Positions 18,501 through 26,977 are shown, counted from the first letter of the stretch. The stretch is 64,000 bases of DNA from Acidobacteriota bacterium (GCA_016185425.1 JACPNQ010000032.1:62001-126000), one strand, 5' to 3'. The notes: a model not told the origin generated them from the letters alone. Numbers and translations: made by a program.

Positions 18501-18665
18501 GACCACCAGCGTCGGCAAGTCGACATTCGGCAGATCGCTCACCGGCAGAAATTTGTACGCCACCGCGCCGAACAGCGCGATAGCCACCATGATCAGCGTC
18601 GTCGCAACCGACCGTCGAATAAACAGCGCCGTGAATCCGCCGTTGCCGCCCGGTGACGTACTCAT
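15513..18665 (-). CDS. RND efflux pump inner-membrane permease (HAE1 family)
   Basis: This 1050-residue transporter has the full AcrB-type plan: a helix at about 15-35, two large periplasmic loops and twelve predicted helices. The proton-relay Asp pair lies in GFVVDDAIVVLENIVRHMENG. It pumps amphiphilic compounds out in exchange for protons, together with the adaptor encoded just upstream. The sequence is closest in style to MdtB/MdtC-like HAE1 pumps. The start overlaps the adaptor stop (ATGA). No outer-membrane TolC-like gene is next to it, so an unlinked channel is probably used. Confidence 0.95.
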   Translation of the reverse strand: MSTSPGGNGGFTALFIRRSVATTLIMVAIALFGAVAYKFLPVSDLPNVDLPTLVVSASLPGANPETMASAVATPLERQFSTIEGLDSMNSTSALGATSVTLQFSLNRSLDAAAQDVQTAITQASPLLPPGMPNPPTFKKVNPADQPVLYLTITSKSMPLYRLHEYADTMMAQRISMVPGVAQVQIMGAQKYAVRIQVNPDALAAKKIGIDEVENAIRRHNVNIPTGTLYGKDQMVTIHATGQLVDAEAYKPMIVAYVGGSPVRLDEVATVLDSVEDDKAASWFNTPTESQRALVLTVLRQPGTNAVEVADGVKALFPSFNAALPPTVKLGILTDRAATIRESFEDVQFTMFLTLGLVIMVIFLFLRNVSATVIPSLALPIAVLGTFSVMYLCEYSLDNLSMMALILAIGFVVDDAIVVLENIVRHMENGVPPMQAAFEGAREVSFTIVSMTVSLAAVFIPLLFMGGILGRLFREFSVTIVVAILVSGFVSVTLTPMLSARFLHAHHGQHGRIYNFTESIFDGMLKLYDRTLLWTLRHRFAVLAASFAILGGTVWLFQAVPKGFIPSEDVGQIFTIVEAPQGTSHLTMMQNVQKLADIARTDPAIDAFFSGTGGTSSSVSNAGPNFGRMFFHLKPLRERGASVDEVMARLRPKLNSLPDMRAFLQNPPSIRIGGSLTKSLYQYTLLSGDTNALYKSVPEMEREMTKIPGLIDVTTDLQIKNPELHVEIDRDKAATLHVTPEQIESALFNAYGPRWISTIYAPDNQYRVLLEVERPFQSDPGEVSNLYVRSTDGNLVPIDAVARMVPRAGPQAINHYGQLTAVTLAFNLAPGASLGEAVKEVEELADRTLPSSVSRTFQGTAAAFQQSSKNLMLLLFVAIFVVYLVLGILYESFIHPLTILSGLPSAGFGALLTLYLFKLDLNIYSFVGLILLIGIVKKNAIMQIDFALEAERVEGRSPFDAIYQGCLIRFRPIMMTTMCALLGALPIALGQGAGGEARRPLGLCVVGGLVFSQLITLYLTPVVYLYLSKVQSKVEDHSAAPVKPVMAPTGD

Positions 18666-19846
18666 AACGCTTTTACTTTCATTCCCGGCGAGAGCCGGAG
18701 CTGGCCTTCCACTACCACCTTCTCGCCGCCCTGCAGGCCCTTGTCGATTGCGATCTCCCGGTCCGCACGCGTGCCAATTACAACGGGCCGCATCTCCACT
18801 GTCTGCGCCGCGGTCACCACATACACATAGTTCCCTGCCTGGCTATTCTGCAGCGCCGCCGCCGGTACCACCACCGAGTTCGCTTTCTCCTCAAGCAGCA
18901 CCCGCACGTTCACAAACTGTCCCGTCCACAGACGCGTCTCCGCATTCGGGAACGTCGCCTTCAACCGGATCGTCCCCGTCGCCGGGTCCACCGAGTTGTC
19001 CATAAAGGTGATCGTGCCCTTCGAATCCGGCAGCGTATCGTCAGGGATGGTAGCCGACACCGTCAGCCCGCCCTGCTTCATCCGGCGCCGCAACGTAATC
19101 AGTTTCGCCTCCGGCACTGTGAACGCTACATAGGCCGGCTGCACCTGGTGAATCGTCACCAGCTCCGTCTCGTTCGCCTTAATTACGTTGCCCGGCTTGA
19201 TCCGCATGTCCCCCGTCCGGCCGTTAATAGGCGCGCGCACGCTGCAATAGCTCAAGTTCAGTTTTGCGTTCTCGATCGCCGCTTCATCGGCCCGGATCGT
19301 CGCCTTGATGCTGTCAATGGCCGCCTGCACCGCACGCACATTTGTCCGCCGCGCCCGCGCTTCCACGCCCGCCTGATCGGCCTGCTCCTGCGAAACGATT
19401 CCCTGCTTCGCCAGATCCGCGTAGCGCTTCTCCTGCATTCCATAGAAGGCTTCCTGTGCCTGGGCGCTGGCTAACTGCGCTTCGGACTGCTTCTGCAACG
19501 CCTGGTCCCTCGCCAGGTTCGCCTCCCACTGCCGGATCGCTTCCACATATGCCCGCGAATCGACCTCGAACAGCAAATCCCCCTTCTTCACACTATCGCC
19601 TTCGGTGAAGAATGCCTTCGTAATCGTCCCGCCGATAACAGCCTTCAACTGCACCGACGCAAACGCCTCCACCTTGCCGATCGTCTTAATCTCCACCGGC
19701 ATGCTCCGCACGGCTGCCGTAGCGACTTTCACTGTCACCGCCGGCGGCGCCGGATTGCCCGCCGCGTTTGCCGTCGGCTCATGCTTTGCGCAGCCTGTCA
19801 TCAACAACGCGCCCGCGGCGGGAATGACGAACTTCCAAATTCTCAC
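18662..19846 (-). CDS. RND efflux periplasmic adaptor lipoprotein
   Basis: This 394-residue membrane-fusion protein carries a lipoprotein signal with lipobox LMTGC (Cys19). A biotinyl-lipoyl-like segment is followed by a long alpha-hairpin (about 95-175, rich in Ala, Gln and Glu) and returns at APINGRTGDMRIKPGNVI. The beta-barrel and membrane-proximal domains finish the chain. It would bridge the RND permease and an outer-membrane channel. It overlaps the TetR gene upstream and the permease downstream by four bases each. Confidence 0.94.
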   Translation of the reverse strand: MRIWKFVIPAAGALLMTGCAKHEPTANAAGNPAPPAVTVKVATAAVRSMPVEIKTIGKVEAFASVQLKAVIGGTITKAFFTEGDSVKKGDLLFEVDSRAYVEAIRQWEANLARDQALQKQSEAQLASAQAQEAFYGMQEKRYADLAKQGIVSQEQADQAGVEARARRTNVRAVQAAIDSIKATIRADEAAIENAKLNLSYCSVRAPINGRTGDMRIKPGNVIKANETELVTIHQVQPAYVAFTVPEAKLITLRRRMKQGGLTVSATIPDDTLPDSKGTITFMDNSVDPATGTIRLKATFPNAETRLWTGQFVNVRVLLEEKANSVVVPAAALQNSQAGNYVYVVTAAQTVEMRPVVIGTRADREIAIDKGLQGGEKVVVEGQLRLSPGMKVKAL

Positions 19847-20460
19847 TTGGCACCAATACCTTTCCAGACAAACTCAAATAACGTGCGAATCGGTTCATCC
19901 GGCGAATCCCCCGCGCCGTGCAAAATATGTTGCGCCAGTGCCGCCCGGACTAAGTCATAAAAGATACGCGCGGTCCTTGGCGCATCGAACGGCCTCAACT
20001 GGCCCATCGCTATCCCTTCGGCTAGGACCTCTTCCAGTAGCTTCGCTTGCTCCTCATATAGGTCCTGAAATTCGGGTTGCGCATTCGCGGCCCCGCAAAC
20101 CAGGTGCGAAAACTCGGTGTAGTAAATGCGGAAAAATGCCCGGTTCCGCGAGAAATAATTGAACCGCGCCGCGATGAACGCGTGCAGTTTTCCCTCGCAG
20201 CTCCCCGCCGTCCGCAACTGCGCCGCCACCTCGGCATGCAGCGCCAACACTCCTTCCCGCATTGAGGCCAGAAACAGTTCCCGCTTGGAATCGAAATAGA
20301 GGTAGACCGTCCCCTTCGCCACCCCCGCCTCCACCGCGATCGCATCGATCGTGGCCCCATTAAATCCGCGCTCCGCAAAGACAGTCCGCGCCGCCTCCAG
20401 AATCTCCGTCGTGCGAAATTCCAGCAGGACGTCCTTTTTTGTCTTCCCGGCTAGAGCCAT
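19843..20460 (-). CDS. TetR/AcrR-family repressor of the RND operon
   Basis: This 205-residue protein has a TetR DNA-binding domain at residues 8-60 (TTEILEAARTVFAERGFNGATI and GVAKGTVYLYFDSKRELF). A ligand-binding helical domain follows. It is the first gene of the pump operon and overlaps the adaptor gene by an ATGA. The chosen ATG (20458-20460) lies almost exactly where transcription should begin, judged from the upstream promoter, so the message may be leaderless. An upstream TTG start would place the palindromic operator inside the coding region. Repression of its own operon, relieved by a pump substrate, is the usual model. Confidence 0.92.
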   Translation of the reverse strand: MALAGKTKKDVLLEFRTTEILEAARTVFAERGFNGATIDAIAVEAGVAKGTVYLYFDSKRELFLASMREGVLALHAEVAAQLRTAGSCEGKLHAFIAARFNYFSRNRAFFRIYYTEFSHLVCGAANAQPEFQDLYEEQAKLLEEVLAEGIAMGQLRPFDAPRTARIFYDLVRAALAQHILHGAGDSPDEPIRTLFEFVWKGIGAK

Positions 20461-20467
20461 TGACCAA

Positions 20468-20496
20468 AGAATACAATGCACTGACCGGCCGGTCAA
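20468..20496 (-). promoter_or_regulatory. TetR operon promoter with palindromic operator
   Basis: On the minus strand TTGACC (20496-20491) and TATTCT (20473-20468) form a sigma-70-like pair separated by 17 bases. A perfect 14-base palindrome, TGACCGGCCGGTCA at 20482-20495, overlaps the -35 box. TetR regulators of efflux pumps commonly bind such palindromes. The -10 box ends eight bases before the chosen ATG, predicting a leader of about one base or none. Confidence 0.7.
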
Positions 20497-20543
20497 CAAA
20501 CGGCGGAACTTCCACCATCACAAATGCGTAGGTTTAACAAACG

Positions 20544-21698
20544 ATGCGGAAATTCAGCCTACTGGGCCTCGTCAGCGTCGCTCTCTTCGCCGCGCCAAAC
20601 CTCCCGAATCCCTCCGGCTCTTACGCCGTCGGCCGCACCACCGTTCATTGGACCGACCCGACCCGTATTGAATCCCTTAGCCCCACTCACGCTCCGCGCG
20701 AGCTGATGGTCGATATCTGGTACCCGGCCGAATCCGCAACATCTCCCTTCGCCTCCTACCTCGATACCTCCGCCTTCGAACGCGCCCTCACTCCCGACGG
20801 AGTTCGCAAGCAACTCGGCGCCGCGTATGAATCGGTCAAATCCGGTTCCGTAACCACACACGCCATCGCCAACGCTCCCATATCCCGCCTGGCGAAGGGC
20901 TTCCCCGTCCTGATCTTCTCCCATGGTGGCGGCATGATCCGCGAGCTCTACACGGCCCAGTTGGAACACTATGCCAGCCATGGCTACGTCATCGCCGCAA
21001 TCTCTCATCCCTATGATGCCTTTGCCATGATCCTCCCCAATGGCAGCGCGATCACCTACGACTCGAAACGATGGCCTCACCCGCCCTCGCTCGAAGGCGA
21101 GGCCAATCTAAATAAGCTGGACTGGCACGCCGCCGACTTCCGCTTCGTCATCGACAAACTCGCGACTCTTCCATTCGCGCAATCGCTCGACCTCAACAGA
21201 ATCGGTGCGTTCGGCCACTCGTTCGGCGGCATCTCCGCCGCTCACGCCTGCCAGACCGACCCGCGCCTGAAAGCCTGCCTGAACCAGGACGGCCTCAACG
21301 GAATGCGGCCGTACTATCTCGATAACCGCGGCTGGGGCATGGACCAGGCCTTTATGTTAATCGTTCGATCTTCCCGCAACGACGAACCCTCCGAGGCCGA
21401 ACTCAAAGAGATGAAAGTGACGCGCCCGCAGCTTACTGAAATCCTGGCCCGCCTCAACGCCTACCAGGACCGCACCCTCCAAAACACCGGTAAGGGCGGA
21501 TACCGGGTAATCCTCGATCGGACAACCTCCACGCACATGGATTTCAGCGACCTCCCTCTCTTGAGCGGCAAATCCGTGCCGGCTCTGATAGCCGCTCAAA
21601 ACTACACGCTCGCCTTCTTCGACAAGTACCTTAAAGGTAAGTCCTCGCCGCTGCTCGACAAGGCGGAAAAGTTCGCTGCGGCGAGGCCTAAACGCTAG
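20544..21698 (+). CDS. Secreted alpha/beta hydrolase (PAF-acetylhydrolase-like)
   Basis: This 384-residue protein has a signal peptide (MRKFSLLGLVSVALFAAP). Its alpha/beta hydrolase core resembles platelet-activating-factor acetylhydrolase II or dienelactone hydrolase proteins. It has the oxyanion segment PVLIFSHGGGM, the nucleophile elbow GHSFGG and the late histidine region STHMDFSD. These enzymes cleave short ester bonds. It is divergent from the TetR gene with 83 bases between starts, so the palindromic operator could also influence it. It ends before a strong bidirectional terminator. Confidence 0.8.
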   Translation: MRKFSLLGLVSVALFAAPNLPNPSGSYAVGRTTVHWTDPTRIESLSPTHAPRELMVDIWYPAESATSPFASYLDTSAFERALTPDGVRKQLGAAYESVKSGSVTTHAIANAPISRLAKGFPVLIFSHGGGMIRELYTAQLEHYASHGYVIAAISHPYDAFAMILPNGSAITYDSKRWPHPPSLEGEANLNKLDWHAADFRFVIDKLATLPFAQSLDLNRIGAFGHSFGGISAAHACQTDPRLKACLNQDGLNGMRPYYLDNRGWGMDQAFMLIVRSSRNDEPSEAELKEMKVTRPQLTEILARLNAYQDRTLQNTGKGGYRVILDRTTSTHMDFSDLPLLSGKSVPALIAAQNYTLAFFDKYLKGKSSPLLDKAEKFAAARPKR

Positions 21699-21732
21699 GT
21701 CACAGCCCGGAGCGGCGCCTGCTCCAAAAGCG

Positions 21733-21767
21733 AACGGCGGGGCGCCATCCTTGGACACCCCGCCGTT
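21733..21767. terminator. Bidirectional terminator hairpin
   Basis: AACGGCGGGG (21733-21742) and CCCCGCCGTT (21758-21767) are perfect ten-base complements around a 15-base loop. The hairpin lies between the convergent hydrolase and small secreted-protein genes. T-rich sequence follows it on the plus side (TTTAT) and in minus-strand reading (TTCGCTTTT). The position between two gene ends fits a shared Rho-independent terminator. Confidence 0.75.
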
Positions 21768-21786
21768 TATCCTCGCGTTTTCGGTT

Positions 21787-22014
21787 CTAGTTGCAGTCGG
21801 CCGGATCGCCGGATTGACCCGAACCAGTCGTCACCGCAACCGAATCATTCGGATGCGCCGTCAAGTGATGCCGGCAACTACCGGCGGAAGTGAAAAGCAC
21901 ATCCGTCGTGCCGTCCTTGTTGTAGTGGATAACGACGTTTCCTCTCGCTCCGATTAACGAAGCGGCTGCCGCGCACAACAATACTACTGCGGCAATGATT
22001 GTCTTCTTTTTCAT
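21787..22014 (-). CDS. Small secreted protein of unknown function
   Basis: This 75-residue protein has a clear signal peptide (MKKKTIIAAVVLLCAAAASLIGA). The mature part is about 50 residues, with two cysteines (SCRHH and ADCN) that could form a disulfide. I do not recognise a family. A perfect ten-base palindrome (GGGGTACCCC, 22046-22055) lies 32 bases upstream of the start. Its other end faces a strong hairpin terminator, which supports this being a real transcription unit. Confidence 0.6.
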   Translation of the reverse strand: MKKKTIIAAVVLLCAAAASLIGARGNVVIHYNKDGTTDVLFTSAGSCRHHLTAHPNDSVAVTTGSGQSGDPADCN

Positions 22015-22296
22015 TGCGTTCCCTCTCTCTACCGCCAGAATTGTTGGGGTACCCCGAGTATGCCCCCTCAGGAAAATCCGATCACTAAACAGAAAACCTG
22101 AACCGGCAAACTAATTTACCCGGAGGACTACGCGCGATCTCCCTCGCGCCTCAGAGGGAACACCTGAGCGGAGTAACTAAACGCGCGACGCTATACTAAT
22201 TCATCGGACGATAAAGCAATAAACATTAGCGCGGCGTTTTTTATTTCATTTCTTTTTGCCTTAATTCTTGATCAGGTAAAAAAATCCCATGGCCGC

Positions 22297-24852
22297 CTAC
22301 ACCTTCCCCAAGAACCGCACGCGAAAATTCAATGCCCGCCGCTGCCCGCCGTGCATCTGCAAAAACAGCGGACTCCCAATTACATTATTCACAACATTCG
22401 GATTCCTATGACCGGTAATATTGATCAGCCCGCCGCGCAGCCCAATCCGATACCCCCGAATCGTCATCCTCCGTTCAGCGAACAGGTTCAACTCAAAGAA
22501 CGACGGAAAACGGTGATCATCGACGGAACCTTGCACCCGCCCAGTCTGATCCTGAACGGAAAAGGGAAAACCGGAGCGATTCTCCAGCAGGTAGGCGATC
22601 GACCAATTCTTGAACGGCGTGGGAAGGAAGCCCCAGCTCAACAACCGGTTCGGCGCATCCCAAGGCAGCGGGCCTGAGTTATTGCCGACAATCGACGGCT
22701 CATCCACATGCCGGTCCACCACTGCATTCGACCGTGCGCTGCTCCTCATATAACTCGCCATCCACTCATGGTCGGCTCCCAGAGGCTGCCGGACTGAGAA
22801 ATCGACGGAGTGATACGAATCGCGCCGCCGGTTCGTTAGACCGTAAATCGCGTCAAATAACGGTGCACTGCTCCCCTGAAACTCCAGCAGGCCAGGCACA
22901 TGCTGCGGCGCCGGCAGGCTGTTGATATAGCTGAACCCGGACGATCCCCTTCTAAGCAGCCATTGCGCCTGCACAATCATCCGGCCCCGTAACATCCGCT
23001 CGATGCCTAAGTTCCAGTTGAGCGAGTTCGGGCTGGTCAGCCGCGCCGAAAAGATTCGATAAATGGACAGCGCCGGATCGCTCGGCAATCCCCCCAAACC
23101 GTAGCTCCTCGAAACCGCATATTGATCCTCGGGACGCGTGAACGTGCGCAAGTTCGTGTTATCGAAAACGCGCGCAACCCCGCCGGTGATGCGCATGTCT
23201 TCGCGCCCGGACGGCGAGAACGCAAACCCAAGGCGCGGCGACAGATTCCACTTCTGAAGGATCCGGTTTCGCTCCGACCGGACACCGAGCTCGACCAGCA
23301 GGTTAGAACGCATTCTCCAGGAATCCTGGACATATACCGAGCTCTCCCGATTGGACAGCGATAACGAACCGGAGCCGTAGAACAGTACCGAGCGGAGCGG
23401 CGTCGAATCGATGCCCTCGAAGAGGATGCCGGTCCTTTGGATCGTCTGGTTGTATCCAAGCCACAACAGGTCGCCGCCAACCTTGAATTGATGGCTGCCG
23501 CGCCACAGGAACACCGGGAGGTAAGCGTTCACGATCGCCTGTTCGCGTTTCGCCTCCCGCTCCGAATTCGCATAGTAATTCCCGCGCCGGCCATTGTCGG
23601 TAACGATGTATAGCGAATCGCCCTGTGGCACCTCGCGATTGAACGTCCGGCTCACCGCGTAGCCAACTTCGACCAATGCTCCGCGCTGGAACGACTTCTG
23701 CTCTTTCACGTACCCGAACCACTGGCGCGACCGCCGGTCGACTGTAGTCTCGCGCGGGTCGAGAGCGCTCAATCCGTTCCGCGGCGCGAACCAGTAATTG
23801 AAGAGCAAGCCAACCGTCAGCACATTGGAGGGCGACAGATTGAACTGATTGTGAAGCAAATCGTTGGCGCGGTAACTCCGTGAACGGTTCTGTCCGCCCG
23901 GCAGGTCCGGCACCAGCGTGTTGATGTACTGCAGCTCCGTCGTATTAAAGAACCACGCCTTGCCTTTCCACCATGGCCCGGAGATATTCCCGCGGGGCGT
24001 CCAACTCCCAAGCGTCGTGCCTCTCTGCGTGTCGATTCCCGGAAAGAGATTCGTGGCCGAGTACCGGTATTTATCGTCGCCCTTGCGCGCGTGCACCGAC
24101 AACGTACCCCCAACGCCACGGCCGAACTCGGCGCCCGGTTGGCCCGGTGCCGCCTCTACCGATTCCACCGCTTCCAGGCTCATTCGGGCATCCAGCCGCC
24201 CGGTCAGTGGATCGTTCAGTTGAAAGCCCTCGAAATTGTGGTGGGTCTGTTCTTCGGCCGCGCCATAAATGTGAATGCCGCCGCGCGAATCCTGTACCAG
24301 TCCCGGGAGCATCCGGAGTCCGCTGCGCAGACTGTTCTGGTTGGCGAACGGGACGTCGAACAACGTCCGGCTGCTGAGCGTGTTCTGCGGGGCCGTGCGT
24401 TCCATGTCGAAGGTTCCTGGCGACGCGGTCACCTCCACGCTCGTTCGAAGTTCGTGGACGCTTTCGAGCAAAACGTGAAGCTCGAATGGCGACGAATCGA
24501 TCCGCAGCGACGCGGCCTTATAAAGGTAGTACGACGTCCGGTCAACGGAGATCGCATACTCTCCCGCCGCGGGCAGCAGGAGTCCAAAGGCTCCCGTACG
24601 GTCAGACTCGGTTTGCAGCACCTGGTCCCCGCCAACCGGTTTCACGACAATCCGCGCTCCGGAAATGGGAGTGTTCGTCTTGTCGGTAACCCTGCCGCTG
24701 ACACGCACTTCCTCCGCGTTCGCGGAGATCGCTACAGCCGCCACGAAGAACAGCCCCCGGATGGAGTCGGTTAGTGTCAATTGCCCTTCTGATCCTACCG
24801 CCAGAAACGGCATACGAAAAGCCCGGAAGATTCCCAAAGTGGCGGGAGTCAC
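22297..24852 (-). CDS. TonB-dependent receptor-like outer-membrane protein with N-terminal regulatory domain
   Basis: This 851-residue protein has an export signal, then a carboxypeptidase-regulatory beta-sandwich (about 47-135, VRVSGRVTDKTNTPISGARIVV). A plug-like region follows (about 135-260, IHIYGAAEEQTHHNFEGFQLND), then a large aromatic-rich beta-barrel ending in LNFRVRFLGKV. This is the Oar-like layout common in Acidobacteria, used for outer-membrane uptake of large substrates. The start is uncertain: GTG at 24850-24852 gives the longest form, and ATG at 24811-24813 gives a shorter one still containing the signal (GLFFVAAVAISANA). No substrate clue is nearby; the divergent gene is broken. 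Confidence 0.85.
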   Translation of the reverse strand: MTPATLGIFRAFRMPFLAVGSEGQLTLTDSIRGLFFVAAVAISANAEEVRVSGRVTDKTNTPISGARIVVKPVGGDQVLQTESDRTGAFGLLLPAAGEYAISVDRTSYYLYKAASLRIDSSPFELHVLLESVHELRTSVEVTASPGTFDMERTAPQNTLSSRTLFDVPFANQNSLRSGLRMLPGLVQDSRGGIHIYGAAEEQTHHNFEGFQLNDPLTGRLDARMSLEAVESVEAAPGQPGAEFGRGVGGTLSVHARKGDDKYRYSATNLFPGIDTQRGTTLGSWTPRGNISGPWWKGKAWFFNTTELQYINTLVPDLPGGQNRSRSYRANDLLHNQFNLSPSNVLTVGLLFNYWFAPRNGLSALDPRETTVDRRSRQWFGYVKEQKSFQRGALVEVGYAVSRTFNREVPQGDSLYIVTDNGRRGNYYANSEREAKREQAIVNAYLPVFLWRGSHQFKVGGDLLWLGYNQTIQRTGILFEGIDSTPLRSVLFYGSGSLSLSNRESSVYVQDSWRMRSNLLVELGVRSERNRILQKWNLSPRLGFAFSPSGREDMRITGGVARVFDNTNLRTFTRPEDQYAVSRSYGLGGLPSDPALSIYRIFSARLTSPNSLNWNLGIERMLRGRMIVQAQWLLRRGSSGFSYINSLPAPQHVPGLLEFQGSSAPLFDAIYGLTNRRRDSYHSVDFSVRQPLGADHEWMASYMRSSARSNAVVDRHVDEPSIVGNNSGPLPWDAPNRLLSWGFLPTPFKNWSIAYLLENRSGFPFSVQDQTGRVQGSVDDHRFPSFFELNLFAERRMTIRGYRIGLRGGLINITGHRNPNVVNNVIGSPLFLQMHGGQRRALNFRVRFLGKV

Positions 24853-24909
24853 TCTGTGCCATAGTTTTGAACGTCTCGAACAAGGGACGGACGCAGTAGC
24901 GGAGGTGCC

Positions 24910-25580
24910 GTGAAAATCTCACTCCAGACTGCAGTGATCACGGGAAGCTCCCGGGGACTTGGCCGGGTGATCGCGATTAAGCTGGCGCAAGAGGGCGTCA
25001 AGAGGATCGCGGTCCACTACCACACGCGGAAGGATGAAGCGGAGACAACTCTGGCATTCATCAGGGATACCGGCGCGGATGGCGTTCTGGTCCAGGGCGA
25101 TACTTCGGACGCAAAGCGCGCAGCCGAAATCGTCGAGGAAGCGGCACCGGCAGCCGCCAGACAGATGAATCGCGGTGGCCGTATTCTCGCGCTGTCTTAT
25201 ACACGGGGAGGGACGACGGGCGGATGGCAGCCGTGGGTCGGCATGGGTTCCGCGAAAGCTGCGGTAGAGAGTTGTGCAGGTACTTCGCGGTGGCACTCGC
25301 GCGCGATGGCATTACGGTGAACGCTGTCAGCCCGGGCCCGTCCGATGAAACCACTGTCATCGGCCAGACGCCCAAAGAGGTGCAGGATGCGTTGAAGGAA
25401 TGGGCGACGGCCGGTTGGACGCCGATGCGGAGACTCGTCACACCATCGGATGTGGCGAATGTGTGCGCCTTACTGTGCAGCGAGGAGGCCTCGTTTGTTA
25501 CCGGACAGACGATTGTCGTGGATGGCGGCAGCTCGCTGATGAATCCGGACTCTCCGCTAGCCCTGCAAGTGCCGAAATAA
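24910..25580 (+). pseudogene. Short-chain dehydrogenase/reductase, broken by deletion and frameshift
   Basis: The first frame encodes a good SDR N-terminus with the dinucleotide motif TGSSRGLG. At residue 76 (EEAAP) it jumps straight to NRGGRILALSY. About 45-50 residues that should carry the NNAG strand and active-site helix are missing. After AKAAVES the frame breaks near 25270-25273. A second frame continues with LCRYFAVALARDGITVNAVSPG through TGQTIVVDGG to a normal SDR end at 25580. A one-base change plus the deletion explains the pattern. I infer a non-functional remnant of an enoyl-reductase-like SDR. Confidence 0.8.
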
Positions 25581-25707
25581 CAGGCCGGCGCCGTTCAGCT
25601 CGTCCGGGCATTGCCGTCGCCGTTTCTGTGCTGCACAATTGGAGTCCGGACGGGGACGCTTCCCAGTTTGCTACCCGGCGAGGTCCCCGGAAAGGAGCAC
25701 GTGGGAC

Positions 25708-26472
25708 ATGGGTCGCATTTTCATTTTCCTCTACGGAGCGGCGAGCTACATACTCTTTCTGGCCACGTTCCTGTATGCAATCGGGTTTATCGGCAACTTT
25801 GCCGTGCCGAAGTCTATGGACTCTCCAGCCGTCGATTCCTGGCAGACGGCCTTGTTGGTAGATCTGGGACTGCTTTCCCTGTTCGCCCTGCAACACAGCA
25901 TCATGGCCCGCCCGGCTTTCAAGCGTATCCTTACGCAAGTCGTGCCCGCGCCGGCGGAGCGCAGTACTTACGTTCTTGCGAGCAGCCTCGCGCTTCTGTT
26001 GCTGTTCTGGCAATGGCGGCCCATCGGCGGGACCGTCTGGGACGTTCAAAATGAACTGGGAAGGATGTTGCTCTACGGCGGCTTCGCATTCGGCTGGCTG
26101 CTCGTCCTGACCGCGACATTCGTCATCAACCATTTTGACCTTTTCGGACTCCGGCAAGTCTGGCGCCACTTGCAGGGACAACCGCAAGCCGGGTTGTCGT
26201 TTGCGACGCCATTCCTCTATCGCATCGTACGCCATCCCCTCTACGTAGGCTGGTTTTTCGCGTTCTGGTGTACGCCGGTCATGACCGTCACTCACCTGTT
26301 CTTCGCGCTGGTCACGACGGCCTATATTCTGGTCGCGATCCGGTTCGAGGAGCATGACCTGATGGCGGCACTTCCGGAGTACGCCGAATATCGCCGGCAA
26401 GTCCCGATGATCGTTCCCGGAATGCCCCGGCGTGCTGCGGTTCCCCCAGCGGCTCGAGCCGCCGGCGTTTAG
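25708..26472 (+). CDS. mddA: Putative methanethiol S-methyltransferase (MddA-like)
   Basis: This 254-residue integral membrane protein has five or six helices and belongs to the NnrU/isoprenylcysteine methyltransferase-like superfamily. The opening GRIFIFLYGAASYILFLATFLYAIGFIGN and the later NHFDLFGLRQVW and RHPLYVGWFFAFWCTPVMTV resemble MddA. MddA makes dimethylsulfide from methanethiol with S-adenosylmethionine. RHPLY and the EEHDL-EYAEYRRQVP region are the cofactor-binding marks of the superfamily. The ATG at 25708 follows AAAGGAG ten bases upstream. No other sulfur gene is adjacent, so the substrate is inferred only from sequence resemblance. Confidence 0.72.
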   Translation: MGRIFIFLYGAASYILFLATFLYAIGFIGNFAVPKSMDSPAVDSWQTALLVDLGLLSLFALQHSIMARPAFKRILTQVVPAPAERSTYVLASSLALLLLFWQWRPIGGTVWDVQNELGRMLLYGGFAFGWLLVLTATFVINHFDLFGLRQVWRHLQGQPQAGLSFATPFLYRIVRHPLYVGWFFAFWCTPVMTVTHLFFALVTTAYILVAIRFEEHDLMAALPEYAEYRRQVPMIVPGMPRRAAVPPAARAAGV

Positions 26473-26494
26473 CTGGCACACCACGGGGACAACG

Positions 26495-26977
26495 ATGAAC
26501 CAACGATCGGAAGCGCTCGCCGCCCGGCTCGAAGCTGGCGCGGCGGCATTGGCTGCATTTGCGGCAACACTATCCGAAGCGGAGTGGCACACAACCCTTC
26601 CCAAAGACGGACGGAAAATCGGCGTCGTAGTGCATCACGTTGCCAGTGTCTATCCAATCGAAATCCACCTCGCGAGTCTGCTCGCCGCGGGCCAGCCGGT
26701 CACCGGCGTAACTTGGGACGCCGTCGCCACGATGAACCGCGACCACGCGGCAGTGAATGACGGAATTACAAAGGAAGCCGCGCTCGCCTTGTTGGCAACG
26801 AACAGCGCGGCGGCGGCCGCGGCAATCCGTGCTCTCAGTGAAGAAGAGCTGGATCGCGCTGGGCCGGTGTCGCTCAATGCCGATGCTCCACTGACGTGCC
26901 AGTTCATGCTGGAGGATCATGCGGTGCGCCATAGTTACCACCACCTCGCCCGGATCCGGGCAGCCCTTGCCCGTTAG
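26495..26977 (+). CDS. DinB-family protein
   Basis: This 160-residue protein is a second DinB-like member, with the metal-site pattern VVHHVASVYP in helix two and HAVRHSYHHLARI at the C-terminus. The ATG at 26495 is preceded by a GGGGA element; the longer in-frame start overlaps the preceding gene. It lies 22 bases after mddA. The reaction is unknown, and it shares little sequence with the DinB gene at 5009. Confidence 0.75.
   Translation: MNQRSEALAARLEAGAAALAAFAATLSEAEWHTTLPKDGRKIGVVVHHVASVYPIEIHLASLLAAGQPVTGVTWDAVATMNRDHAAVNDGITKEAALALLATNSAAAAAAIRALSEEELDRAGPVSLNADAPLTCQFMLEDHAVRHSYHHLARIRAALAR

Noticed and set aside
22046..22055. GGGGTACCCC palindrome as an operator
   Set aside because: Ten bases can be palindromic by chance in GC-rich DNA, and no regulator gene or promoter context supports it.
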